Assembly (NCBI GenBank): GCA_011947345.1
Contig: JAAVTG010001003.1
Span: 558,001 to 622,000 of the forward strand
Direction: 5' to 3'
Source of the DNA: Phytophthora quininea
Lineage: Eukaryota > Oomycota > Peronosporomycetes > Peronosporales > Peronosporaceae
Length of the DNA: 64,000 bases
Positions 11,619 to 22,209 of the stretch are shown here, piece by piece. Position 1 is the first letter of the stretch. Each line of letters opens with the position of its first letter. The notes under the pieces were generated by a model, which did not search any database, was not told where the DNA came from, and saw only the letters and a program-made list of their open reading frames with translations. The position numbers and the translations under genes were made by a program.

Positions 11619-11648
11619 GCGACTTGGAGACTTCAACGCGAAAGTCAA

Positions 11649-11989
11649 CAGTTTTAGCGCTGGATTTAGCTCGCACTCAATATTTTAGCCCTGGATTTAG
11701 CTCGTCAAACGTCATTTTAGAATAAACGTTATCATAAAATCTTTGTATCCATTCATAAATTCATGCATTTTTACCGTAAAATGATCATAATTAGCTTAAA
11801 CGCCACATTTTAAGGTTCAGGCAAAACTTCCTATCGCGGACTTAGCCGAGCAATACTCAAATCAAATACAACAAACAAGTTTTTCGCGTTTCCATACTAA
11901 AATGATGACAGGAAGTTTTGCTTGGCTACATATTTTTATGAAAACCATTTTTGAGAAAAACGCTTTCTTTGCAAAAACCGTAATTCTTC
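11649..11989. other. AT-rich intergenic segment
   Basis: No coding signal. Two copies of a ctggatttagctcg motif lie about 35 bases apart (around 11660 and 11692). A 12-base inverted repeat, gcaaaacttcct at 11821-11832 and aggaagttttgc at 11910-11921, brackets an 77-base AT-rich interval and could be the ends of a very small non-autonomous element, though nothing else supports that. Confidence 0.4.
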
Positions 11990-12295
11990 TTCGGCAGCCC
12001 ACGCCCGCCTCACTGCCGCGGCGGGGACGGGGCCGCTCTTCTCCAGCTCCAAGATCTTCTACGGCACACGCCCATGGAGGAAGTGGTGAGTGCAGCAGCA
12101 AGGGAATTGCTTAGGAGACGGGTAGGAAGATAACTTGTGGGCTGTGTGGCGTAGGTTCGTGCCATGAACTTCGTGATCGAGCAAGGCTGGGCCTTCTACT
12201 GGGGAACCAGCGAGTGGACGGCGGCTGAAATCGTGGAGGCCTGCGATGTGGCCGACTGCTTGGGTCTGATCCGACCGGTTCGGAATATTGTCACG
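11990..12295 (-). pseudogene. Chimeric remnant: PPDK 3' end joined to aldo-keto reductase exons
   Basis: Three pieces are fused. Bases ~12000-12045 (read on the minus strand) match the PPDK stop region (12763-12810 and its partner). ~12040-12066 match exon 1 of aldo-keto reductase 1, with about 130 bases deleted before CCCATGGAGG. 12066-12295 match the end of exon 1, the whole first intron, exon 2 and the start of intron 2 of the gene at 31754-33032, in inverted orientation. Because the intron is retained, the copying was DNA-based, not via mRNA. The remnant abuts the end of the palindrome 2 arm exactly. Confidence 0.8.
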
Positions 12296-12772
12296 CGAGT
12301 GACGTACCAGCGTGGCAAGCTGCGGCCGACGCGTGCCAACACTTGACACCGTCGCTGGGCCAGTCAATAAGGCTTGCCTGCAGGTAGCTTGACCGCGCCT
12401 TGCTGTGGACCCTGCCGGCATTGACACAGCTTGCCGAAGCCCCTTGCCGACAAGGACGCTGCTGATGACACCACGGTAAAAGCCAACACTTCAAACGAGT
12501 TCAAAAGATATTCAATACTTGCTTGGGCAGATCGCCCGACGACTACATATATGACTACTGGCTGGCAACCACAGCTCCACAAAGCTCCCCGCGGTGCCGT
12601 GCGATGTCCGAGCCGCGCTAGAACGCAGACTGACCAAAGCAACGCCCCGATGCGACCCGCACGCCAACAAAAACACCACGAACCAGCTCCATCGTCATCG
12701 CCGCAGCCCAACCGCCTAGGCCGCCACCTCGCTTCGGTTTTGCAGCCCAGACCGCGTCCACCTCACTGCCAC
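12296..12772. other. PPDK-1 3' flank, non-coding
   Basis: About 475 bases shared with the 3' flank of PPDK-2 (30077-30554). No independent gene is supportable; long frames here are antisense read-through of the GC-rich PPDK gene. Confidence 0.6.
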
Positions 12773-15477
12773 TTACGCGGCGGGGCCGGGGCCGCTCTTC
12801 TTCAGCTTCAGCGCCGCCTGCGCCGCCGCCAGTCGAGCGATCATCACGCGCATCGGAGAGCACGACACGTAGCGCAGACCCACCTTCTCGAAGAACTCGA
12901 TCGACTGCGGGTCGCCGCCGTGCTCGCCGCAGATGCCCAGCTCGATCTTCGGGCGCGTCGCGCGGCCGCGCTCCACGGCCAGGCGCACCAGCTCGCCCAC
13001 GCCCTCCGTGTCCAGCGTCTCGAACGGGTCCTTCTCCAGCACGCCGTTCTTCACATAGTACGACAGGAACTTGGCCTGCGCGTCGTCGCGAGAGATGCCA
13101 AACGTCATCTGCGTCAGGTCGTTCGTGCCGAACGAGAAGAACTCCGCCACCTCGGCCAGCTTGCCGGCCTGCAGCGCGCCGCGCGGCACCTCGATCATCG
13201 TGCCCACCTTGTACTGGAACGACTTGCCGCTCTGGCCGATCACGTCCTGCACCACCTTCTTCACCAGCTTCACCTGCTGCTCCAGCTCCTCGAACGAGCC
13301 CACCAACGGGATCATGATGTGCGGGTGCACCGAGATGCCCTCGCTCGACACCTTCACGGCGGCCTGCGCGATGGCCTTGGCCTGCATCTCCGTGATGCCC
13401 GGGTGTACGATGCCCAGCCGGCAGCCACGCAGACCCATCATCGGGTTGGCCTCCTTCAGGCCCTCCAGACGCGCCTGCACCGTCGCCTTGCTCACGTGCA
13501 TCTCCTCTGACAGCGTCGCACACAGCTCTTCCAGCGCGCTGCCCTCGTGCGGCAGGAACTCGTGCAGCGGCGGGTCCAGCAGTCGGATTGTCACCGGCAG
13601 GCCGTCCATCGCGCGGAAGATGCCTTCGAAGTCGCCCTGCTGGAACGTGCACAGCGCGTCCAGAGACTGCTGCTGCGCCGGAGACTGCAGCTCCACGGCG
13701 CCGATCATGCGGCGCACGGCGGCGATGCGCTGCGCCGAGCTGAAGAACATGTGCTCCGTGCGCGTGAGCCCGATGCCCTGCGCGCCGTGCTTGCGAGCCT
13801 CGAGCGCATCCTCGGGCGTGTCCGCGTTCGTCCACACCTGCATGCGGCGGTGCGCGTCCACCCACTTCATGAACTGCTCCAGGTCGCCGCTCATCGACGC
13901 CTCCTGCAGCGCCTGCTCGCCCTTGATCACCTCGCCCGTCGTACCGTTCACACTGATGTAGTCGCCCTCCTTCAGCGTCAGCTCACTGCCGCTCGCCGTG
14001 TTCACGACCATCGTTTTGGTGCTCGCGTCGATGCTCAGCGCGCTGCAGCCGCACACGCACGGCTTGCCCCAGCCTCGCGCCACCACGGCGGCGTGCGACG
14101 TCATGCCGCCGCGAGACGTCAGGATGCCCTCGGCCGCGTGCATGCCGCCCACGTCCTCGGGCGACGTCTCCTCGCGCACCAGCATCACCTTCTCGCCGCG
14201 CTCGAACCACGCCTCGGCGTCGGCCGCCGTGAACACGATCTTGCCCACCGCGGCGCCGGGAGACGCCGGCAGGCCCGGCACATCACGTCCTTCTGGTAGC
14301 CCTTCTCGTCGGCGAAGCTCGGGTGCAGCAACTGGTCCAGGTGGCGCGGCTCCACCAGCATCACGGCCTCCTCCTCGGTGACCAGCTTCTCGCGCCACAT
14401 GTCCACGGCGATCTTGAGCGCGGCGGGGCCCGTGCGCTTGCCGTTACGCGTCTGCAGCATGAACAGCACGCCGTCCTGCACCGTGAACTCCGTGTCCTGC
14501 ACGTCCTTGAAGTGTGTCTCGAGCGTGTGCACGGTCTTGTCGAGCTGCTGGTACACCTCGGGCATCTTGCCGGCCAGCTCCGAGATGGGCTGCGGCGTGC
14601 GGATGCCCGCCACCACGTCCTCGCCCTGCGCGTTCAGCAGGAACTCGCCGTACAGCTTGTTGTCGCCGTTGGCCGGGTTGCGCGTGAACAGCACGCCCGT
14701 GCACGACTGGTCGTTGATGTTGCCGTACACCATGGCCTGCACGTTCACGGCCGTGCCCTTGAGCCCCGTGATCTTGTTGATCTCGCGGTATTTGACGGCG
14801 CGCGGGATGTTCCACGAGCGGAACACGGCCTCGATGCCCATGCGCATCTGCTCCCACGGGTCCGTGGGGAAGCGCTGGTTGTGGGCCTCGTACACCTTCT
14901 TGTACTTCTCCACGAGCTCCTTGAGGTCGGCGGCCGTCAGCTCCACGTCGAACGTGACGCCGCGCGCCTGCTTCATCTTGGTCAGCTCGGCCTCGAAGTC
15001 GTCGTGCGGGATCTCGAGCACCACGTCGCCGAACATCTGCAGCAGGCGGCGGTAGCAGTCGAACGCGAAGCGCTCGCCGCCGCGCTTGGCCACACCCAGC
15101 ACGATGTCGTCGTTCAGGCCCAGGTTGAGCACCGTGTCCATCATGCCGGGCATCGAGATGGCGGCGCCCGAGCGCACCGACACGAGCAGCGGGCGGGTCG
15201 CGTCGCCGAACTTGACGCTTCCGAGCGTCTTCTCCATGAGCTGCACGCCCTCGCGCACCTCGTCCATGAGGCCGTCGGGCAGGCGCCCGCCCACGGCGTA
15301 GAATTCCTGGCACACCTCCGTCGTGATGGTCAGTCCGGGCGGCACGTTCACGCCGTCGCGGGCCATCTGGCACAGGTTGGCGCCCTTGCCGCCCAGCAGC
15401 GGCTTCATGTTGCCCTGGCCCCGGCTCGCGTCCTTGACGAACGTGAACACACGCGGGTGCTGCAGGACTTGCGCCAT
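12773..15477 (-). CDS. ppdK: Pyruvate, phosphate dikinase, copy 1 (one frameshift)
   Basis: Inverted partner of the intact gene at 27371-30076. It is 2705 bases against 2706, the difference being one C missing from the run in CGGGGCC near 14275 (codon ~402, just after KDVMC). This splits the frame into an N-terminal nucleotide-binding half and a C-terminal half carrying the phospho-His and PEP/pyruvate domains. Apart from that, the two proteins look identical, and a synonymous substitution near 13938 shows the copies are not the same reads. The enzyme interconverts pyruvate + ATP + Pi with PEP + AMP + PPi; in oomycetes it works with PPi-dependent glycolysis. Either a very young pseudogene or a consensus error. 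Confidence 0.88.
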
Positions 15478-15523
15478 GGCGTGGTAGTTGGTTGGTAGTA
15501 GTTGGTCTTCTCTTGAGTTGGTC

Positions 15524-15538
15524 AGTTGAGGAATGAGC
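15524..15538 (-). promoter_or_regulatory. Oomycete initiator (Inr+FPR) of PPDK-1
   Basis: Read on the minus strand, gctcattcctcaact closely fits the oomycete core promoter GCTCATTYYNCAWTTT, about 50-60 bases upstream of the ATG at 15477. The same element stands at 27310-27324 in the other arm. Confidence 0.65.
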
Positions 15539-16192
15539 TCTGGCAGCGGCGCGGCTTGGACTGGTCGAGGCGAGCATCTGCTGGTGCCGTTGAAAGGTGC
15601 GTGGATTGCTCGAAGGTGAACACTTCAACTTGGTCGAGACGAAACAGCGTCACGTGTCGACTTTCGTGTGTACAAAGACAAGCAACATAGACGAAGCATT
15701 CGTTTCTAAAGGAATTAGAAACTTGACTGGAAATGAGCAACGCGTTCATGAGGGAGCAACGCAATGCGCACCACAAATGCTGTGCGCTACGGGAGTGATA
15801 AGAGATCCACGGCCACCCGATCCACTTCACGGACGACAACATACAAAAGACTGCAAATTCGCTCTCCTTCGTCTACACTGCTGCATGGTCTATGTCTATG
15901 TCGCACTTCAACATAAAAGATATGGCTACATATTCCAAGCGCCGTTGTGTCCATTGATGACGACGCGCATGTTTGTTCCCCGGCGCTGTTCTCTACCAAG
16001 CGAATCAACTAGATCAGAGTACTTCCAGTTTGGTATATTGTAGCGCTTCTCTTCTCTGGAAAGGGTCGGAGCGGCTGTCATGTTCAAAATGTACGCGTTG
16101 TCCAGTTCTCCTCCTCCTGTTCCCTTCCTTATCCTTACAAGCGCTCGGAAGACGTGGTTGGTTCCTCAACTCACCTCGTCAAGAAGAGCAGC

Positions 16193-16480
16193 ATGGCATC
16201 TAGTCCAGCACCCGCGCGTCGACACCTTCACTAAGAGCGACAGCATGGTCCAAGACGACACGAAGTTGCCTGCTGGACGACACGTTACTGCGGACCGCAA
16301 TAGTCCAGGAGGTTGTGGCAGCGTGCATGCATGGGTGATTGACCAGCACCACGGGGTGTGCCAAGAATTCTACGCCGCGGGCGGACGCCTGTCCGGCAGC
16401 TGCTTGGCAGGGATGGCAAGACTGGTAGAGCGCTTGGGGAGTCGGCCCACTTGGCAAAACCTTGGCCGCCGAAGGCCTTG
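16193..16480 (+). pseudogene. Decayed PPDK N-terminal fragment (copy 1), divergent to PPDK-1
   Basis: Starting at ATG 16193, the frame gives QHPRVDTFTK... and, further on, VCQEFYAAGGRLSGS, matching PPDK residues 6-15 and 55-67 ([25 protein letters not shown]) with indels between. Its 5' leader (gttcctcaact...aagaag) also resembles the PPDK leader. Similarity fades after about 16480. It lies head-to-head with PPDK-1, start codons 715 bases apart, so an ancestral divergent PPDK pair is implied. Confidence 0.75.
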
Positions 16481-17597
16481 TGACAAGAAGCAGCTTCCGG
16501 GAGCTTGTCTCGAGGTTTTGGGCAGCCGTGGATTTTACCGTTGGCGCGTGAACAGGAATGGAGACGCTTGGGAAGTCGCCGCCACGCCTTCACTTGCACC
16601 GCCGCAGCACGCGGTGTTTGGCTCTCGCGTGGCAAGTCCACGGCCGCCGACCTGCGCTAGATGCTCGTAAAGTGACTGTGCGGCGACGACAACCTGGGCG
16701 CTTCCGGCGGTTTAGAAACGCGAGACATAGACCAGACGCCCAACTTCAACGTGCTAGCATTTCTAAATGGATTCTAAACGGACGGATTCTAGTTGCTATA
16801 GAAACGATTCCCGGCGGTCCCAGCAGTCGAGAGACCCCGTCGTGGCCTCCACCTGATCATGGCAACGCCGTGAAGAAGCTCCATGATCAAGCGAGCGGTA
16901 CCGGCGTTGGAGAGCGGGCTTCTTTCATGGCGAGACTGCTATGAGTCAACACCCGGCAGGTGTTGGAGGTTTATAGCAAGAGAGCGGTGAGCTCGAGCTC
17001 GAGGCTGCTTGGAAGGCGATGGTCTGTGCGATGGTCTGCTTGGCGCGGGGTGCTGCAGACGCGCGCCACGGCACCAAGCAAATAGTGTTCTAAGTTGACG
17101 CGTTGAAGTGGTCCCCACCTGACCTAGCATTCATCCCACCGTCCAAGCGGAGTCTCGGCGAGTGACGTACCAGCGTGGCAAGCTGCGGTCGAGCTGTTCG
17201 ACACGTGCCCACAGGTCCTGATGGAGCAAGTAGGCCAAGGGGTGTTGGTCTCTAGTAGCACACCTTGCAGTCGGACATTTATTCCTACCACCTAAGCAGC
17301 TCTGATGGCGACACGGAAAGCGACGGAGTTGCCACGTACCATGCATGACACGTCGTGCAGAATATCGTGCTGCTGCTTGTTTTTGCTGGCTGTGCTGCTT
17401 CAGACCTTGATCCTGAAGTATTGACAGCGAATGATTGAAGTTTCTTGGCGCCAACGCCGCGCTAACGTTTCGAAAACCAAAGCAGCCCCGAGCAATCAAG
17501 AAGGAACCACGGCTTGGTCCAAGTGGCCAAAACATTTACGAGGAGCAACCAAACAGAGCAAGAGGCCTACAGGATTCTTGGTTGACTTGGGCGAACG
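16481..17597. other. Arm segment without a recognisable gene
   Basis: About 1.1 kb shared with 25249-26366, and most of it also with 30524-31231. A short hairpin (CAACAC, 7-base loop, GTGTTG) is near 16944. The open frames of 60-130 codons conserved between copies are conserved only because the DNA is; none shows family signatures. Confidence 0.5.
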
Positions 17598-18046
17598 ATG
17601 CTGGTGGGCCTGTTGAAGGCCAATCTAAAGCTTTGCCTGAACATTTTGTCGCAACCACCTCTGCACTTTCAACTGCTCCCGAACGCTATCAAGTCGAGAC
17701 TGTCGCCATTGGAAAGCGGTCTCTGCGTGTCCAAGCAAAAGCCACCGCCACCGATGACTCTGAAGAAAGAGGGGTCCTCGCTACAGCTGCTTTGAGACTG
17801 AAACTCAAACCTTAGTCGAGCACGGCATATCCATCCAGAATGCTGGACAAGTTGGTGCCTGACGGGGTGCATCCCGATGACAAGACTATGTTCGAGTGGT
17901 TGATGTACGCGCTCAAGTATCGAAAGGCCATAGGTGAAGACGATCACTTGGCTTCCACCACCTCGATCTTCGTCAAGTTGACTGCGAAATTATCCGACGA
18001 CAACATCGCGTCCATTTCATATCGCCTCGGACCACCATCACCTTGA
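17598..18046 (+). pseudogene. RxLR effector gene, broken by a nonsense codon
   Basis: A weak signal-peptide-like start (MLVGLLKANLKLCLN...) leads, after one missing T in the run near 17643, into VATTSALSTAPERYQV, then RSLR (17717-17728) and a DDSEERG dEER motif. The C-terminal part has a W-type motif (MFEWLMYALKY) and further helical sequence of the WY fold. A TAG at 17813-17815 lies between dEER and the WY part. The paralogue at 23280-25248 has TCG at this position, so this is a real C-to-A substitution, not a run-length error. Length would be about 149 codons. Effectors of this type are secreted by Peronosporales and act inside host cells; this copy looks inactive. Confidence 0.8.
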
Positions 18047-18176
18047 AGCACAGATTTCCACAGTGCATGGACCGTTGGATGTACATTTTTGCTGCACGTT
18101 GCATGAAGACAACAATCTCATCCGTCTCGTTGCTTGCTGTCTTTTAGATAATGATTGTACCATTTCCAATTCCGTG

Positions 18177-19326
18177 ATGGTGGAACGCAAGCGACGACGG
18201 CCGTCGTATCTGGTGCGCCAGGACGAAGTGGACAAGCTCAAGACACAGGTGCCAGCGCTAGAGAAGGAGCTCACGACGCTGCAGACGCGCCCTCGCAGCG
18301 CTCGTGCCCAAATCCTGGACGTCGTGGGCGCCAACGCCGCACTCCGAGAACTCCTCCACGGACAACAGCTGGCTGTGGCTGGCGCCCAGTCCATGATGGC
18401 GGGGCTTCAGGTCATTTCTAACGTTGCTATCAGCATTTCTAACCGAATATTAACTGGGAAGACATTTGCTGTTAGGAAGTGCAAGCAAGCCCGTTGTGCA
18501 GACATATCCACCTGCCTAAGGAGTGGTGGGAGCGGAGACAGGTTCTGCTGGGTCTCAAGCACGACATGATCACTCGCGGCTGTCAGTATGTCGTGGCTCG
18601 CAGCCAACACTTAGATCTGATGAAGCCTCAGCTGATGGACCATCGCTACGAGGACTCGCAAGGTAACTTTTGCTGCGAGCGATTCGAGTTCTTCCATTTT
18701 ACGGGGTGCAGTCGCTCAAACAAGTCTTCGATGCCATCAAATACTTTATGCTGAACATGGAGATTACAATTTCGGAGGCGCTGGGCCACACCACTGTCCG
18801 CGAGGACTACGATACTGTTGATGGGGATGCGGTGGACGGCGATATCAACACGTCCATTTGGAACTATCGTCTTCTGTCGACAGATAGCAACGAGATCACA
18901 TCGGAAGTGAACAAGGTTACGTTGACCGAGTACTTCGACGAGTCGAAGCAGGTCGGTGGTCGACCGTGTGCGGTGGTGGTCACGGATAGCGTAGACGTCG
19001 ACGATTTGTATCCGTACAACCCTCAGGAACGAGTGCGGAGGGATATTAGCTCTACGACGGTGCTTACGGAGATGAGACGCAAGAAGCAGAAGCGCACGAT
19101 GTCGACTGTGAGCGAGCAGGCTTCTGACGGTGCAATTACTATTGACAACGCTGATAACGGCGAGGACGACGAAGAACTCGTCGTTGTCATGCAGCGTGTT
19201 GCGTTCATGAAGATGCACCGACCCGAGTTCGAGGTATCGAGAAACGCGATGCGCTCATTGAAAGAAGGCATTGCGAGCTGGGGCGAAGTTGAGGTGCAGT
19301 CGATTCGAGGAGCCGTCAACGCTTAA
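18177..19326 (+). CDS. Oomycete START-like family protein with basic/leucine-rich N-terminus (one frameshift)
   Basis: Exon 1 is 18177-18410. The intron is 18411-18475 (65 bp; gtcatt...gttag, with branch-like tttctaac). Exon 2 is 18476-19326. One G is missing in the run near 18710, between FEFFHFTG and VQSLKQVFDA; with it the protein is 361 residues. The N-terminus, MVERKRRRPSYLVR followed by heptad-like LKTQVPALEKELTTLQ, looks like a bZIP or coiled coil. The rest (WERRQVLLGLK, NMEITISEALGHTTVREDY, WNYRLLSTD, YFDESKQVGGRPCAVV, NPQERVRRDIS) resembles the large oomycete family often labelled START-like or bZIP. Function is unknown; lipid binding is only a fold-based guess. A decayed sibling follows downstream. 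Confidence 0.65.
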
Positions 19327-19486
19327 ATCCTAAGGCCCGAGTACGCGGCCGAGTACATCGTCAAGGACAAACGTGAGTCCCGCATCTACTTCAAGCGAGT
19401 AATCCCTCGCAGCCAGGATCATGTTGACTCGCATGTCTGCCATCCTCTGCACTCCACATCGAAATTTGCATACGCTATACCTTGCC

Positions 19487-19800
19487 ATGGTGAACGATTC
19501 GAGCGATAGTACTGATGCTGGTAGCGCCCAGGCAAAAAGCACGAAGAGGAAGCCGACTTACCTCGTGCGAAAAGAAGAGGCCCGAGCCAAGGACGACAAG
19601 CTGCAACGGGCTTGCCGCTATTTGGCAGCGCGAAGTCGACATTTTGACTTGACGAAGCCACGTTCTTCGACTGCACTGAGGAGACGGACGGTACCTTCCA
19701 GTTGCGCGGAGCCTACTCGTTACATCAAGTATTCGAGGCTCTGGTGTTTGACGTCTTCAATGTGGAGACCTGCATTTCGGAGAAGTCGGGCGATGTTTGA
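19487..19800 (+). pseudogene. Decayed second member of the START-like family
   Basis: Starts MVNDSSDSTDAG...KRKPTYLVRKEE, like the N-terminus of the gene just upstream, then skips to KLQRACRYLAARSRHFDLTKP. After a frame change it continues as TEETDGTFQLRGAYSLHQVFEALVF (seen in two parts) and VETCISEKSGD before breaking down. An internal deletion and frame changes make it a pseudogene of a tandem duplicate. Confidence 0.6.
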
Positions 19801-20399
19801 ACGAGGACGCTCACATCTTGAACCACCTCCAACCATGGAAATGGAGAGACGACCGAAGTAACCGCGGTATTCCCAGTTGAAAGCGCAGAGGCGACGGCGA
19901 CGAAAGTCATTACAGTCAGCAACAGAGCCCAACCACGACGCATGGCTGCTCTTCTTGATAGTCGGAACTGGTTGTCGAACTTAAGTGGTGGACGGCAAAG
20001 GTGAAGTGAGAACTGCTAAATGATCTCGCGTTCGTGAGCAAACAAAGCGCGGGTTCCGGGCTGGGCCTTGCGTACACGAGCATCACACTTGCCGCCCTAG
20101 TTCATCAGCACCAAGCAGACCGCTAGAATCACCGCAGAAGTGTAGGCCATCGCCGTGTCAGTATGGGGTAACCGGGCGGAGTCGATTGTCCGAAGAAGGC
20201 CAAACACCCTTCGAAAGCAAGTTGCGGTCTCCAACTTCCCGTCGCCCAGCCCCTGGTGAACACAATTTTGACTTGTCTAGTTATGAGGCTGATCCGCCGA
20301 GCGAGCAACCAAAACCATCGGTGACGTAAATTCCCTCTTCATTTCATCGTTTGCGTTCGTACAGAACCCATGACGCGACGGAAACACCGTCAAGTGGGC
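19801..20399. other. Intergenic region, no gene seen
   Basis: About 600 bases between the decayed START-like copy and the 3' end of the glucokinase. No coding, repeat or RNA signal recognised. Confidence 0.5.
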
Positions 20400-21779
20400 T
20401 TACTTGCGCAGTCCTCCAACGGCAAGACCCAAGACGACACCAACCGCAACGAGGGTCGAGTACAGTGCAAAGTGGTGGGTCGTGGCGAACTTCTCCTGCA
20501 CGTGCTCGTGAGCCAGCACTTCGCCCAGCAGACCTTGGTTGTAGGTCTGCAGCAGCTGGTACGCGTAGTAGTGTGCGCCTCGTTCGCCCAGATCCTCCGT
20601 CAGTACCAGATAGATGGGGATCGCCTTCAACGCCGGACTCACTCTTCCCTTGTTGAAGCACGCCTTGAGGAAGATGTCCTTCTGGGTAAAGTAGTCCAGG
20701 TTCTTGGGAGCTAGTCCGCCAGTGATGTAGAACCCTCCACGAGGCAGATACTTCAGCATAGCGCAACCCGCTTCACGACCATAGGCACTAACACGACGAT
20801 AGTAAACAAAACTCCTATCGCTACAAGAAGAAATCAAATAAAAACTCACTCGACGAAGATCTCCATGGCCTGGTTGCAGAGCTCATCCGTCTTGGCATTG
20901 TCGCCAACGATTTTGCCCTGCAAGGACTTGGCCCCAAAAGGCGTCGTGGACTGCCTTGTCCACCTTTTAGGGAACTTGTTGGCCAAGAACTTGTAGATCG
21001 TGGCTAGTCCCGGGCCACTCACGATTCTCTCGACCGAGAAGCGGCGGTGGCAGCCCAGTTCCTCTTTAATGGCATTGTACAGCTCGATTTCGATCTCATC
21101 GGCAGGAGCAAAGTCCGTGTGGCCGCCCTCGCAGGCGAAGCACGAGTACTGACCGTCTTTATCGGCAGTCAGATAGCACTCGCCCAACCCAGTGCCAGCG
21201 CCGATGGTGGCGATAGGAAGCCCCTCTTCTCGTTCTGCCTCGTTGAGCACAATGTACTCGTGAGGCTTGAGAGTGAGCAGTCCATAGCCCATGGCGGCAA
21301 AGTCATTGATGAGCTTCACGGTCGCGATCCCCAGCTCCTTTCCAGGCCATAGCCGTCGATTTTCCAGCCTTGTTTGATATTGGTGAATCTATCCGTCGTT
21401 TCCAATAAGAAACAGGTCAGAAAGACCTGGAAGACAGAAATGTTGCTATAGACGTACTCGACCGTGTTGTTCAGGATGGGGCCGGCGCAGGCCAGGACGC
21501 AGGCCACGGGCAGCTTGTCCACCAGCTTGGCCTCCTTCATGAACAGGTGGCAGACCTCCGAGAAGCTGCCGTACTTCTCGTTGTGGTACTTTTTGGCGAA
21601 CGTGATCTCGCCCGGGGCCACCGAGCCCTTGAAGGAGACGGAGCCCTTGGGGATGAGCCACAGCGACAGCCGCGTGTTGGTGCCGCCGCAGTCGCCCGAG
21701 ATGATGAGGTCGCCTCTAGGGAGAGGGGAAGAGGGGCTTAGAAGCAGGTGGAGGACGCTCAGAAAGCCACGTACGACAT
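20400..21779 (-). CDS. GLK: Glucokinase (bacterial Glk type) with C-terminal hydrophobic tail; 4 exons
   Basis: Phosphorylates glucose to glucose-6-phosphate. Exons on the minus strand: 21775-21779 (only ATGTC), 21458-21715, 20850-21388, 20400-20787. Introns are 59, 69 and 62 bp, with donors gtacgt, gtacgt and gtgagt. The phosphate-binding LIISGDCGGTNTRLSLW, substrate-site KLINDFAAMGYGL, GAGTGLGECYL and CEGGHTDFAP are intact. An A is missing near 21340, and a compensating pair of frame changes lies near 20940-20960; with these the protein is about 396 residues. The extreme C-terminus (FALYSTLVAVGVVLGLAVGGLRK, here quoted in effect as a ~20-residue hydrophobic stretch ending in basic residues) resembles a tail anchor, which standard Glk enzymes lack. 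Confidence 0.88.
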
Positions 21780-21930
21780 GCGTTAGAAGAGGTGGCGGCT
21801 TGCGCTGGAGCTGCTTGGAGAGAATTGAGAAATGAAGAGAGATCCAGTACCACTTCAACCTTAAGGTATAGCTTGATCGAGATAACCGTGCTCGAAAGAT
21901 GGCGACACAAAAGCTGATTCCACCTTCTCG

Positions 21931-22209
21931 TTGATAGCAGTTGTGATCACCAACGAGAAACGAGATCGCAGCAGCCTTGAGCGTGTTATGCCAGTTTGTA
22001 TTGCTAGCAAGGAGGAATGGAAGATGTTCTCGGAGTGCGAGAGTCAACTTTCCCAACTGTCCAGATGGAAGCAAATGGAGTGGGTCGACGGCAGAATTTA
22101 CATGGTCGGGGAGGCTTGGCAAGAGTACGAGAAATTGGTCCGGAAGCTGGAGACTGTCATGCGAAGAAGAAGAAAGACGTTGATTAACTGGTATACCATG
22201 GGAAAATAG
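21931..22209 (+). CDS. Small hypothetical protein
   Basis: A 92-codon frame starting ATG with a plausible helical composition (EEWKMFSECESQLSQL, MEWVDGRIYMVGEAW, YEKLVRKLETVMRRRR). It lies upstream of the glucokinase on the opposite strand. No family recognised; it could equally be a fragment of a transposon gene or chance. Listed at low confidence because the amino-acid composition looks more natural than that of neighbouring frames. Confidence 0.25.
   Translation: MIAVVITNEKRDRSSLERVMPVCIASKEEWKMFSECESQLSQLSRWKQMEWVDGRIYMVGEAWQEYEKLVRKLETVMRRRRKTLINWYTMGK

Larger units (their letters stand above)
12295..17700 (+). repeat. Palindrome 2, left arm
   Basis: Repeated in inverted orientation at about 25138-30554. 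It includes the PPDK gene with both flanks, the divergent PPDK fragment, and the N-terminal half of an RxLR gene. The PPDK coding parts are practically identical (a one-base deletion and very few substitutions seen). Identity falls sharply inside the RxLR motif region, which sets the inner edge; the outer edge is at the chimeric remnant. Confidence 0.93.

Noticed and set aside
12431..15498. Long antisense frames (up to ~390 codons) opposite PPDK-1, and the 650-codon frame opposite PPDK-2 (27350-29302)
   Set aside because: They are His/Arg/Leu-rich shadows caused by strong GC3 codon bias in PPDK; no family motifs, and they mirror PPDK codons exactly.
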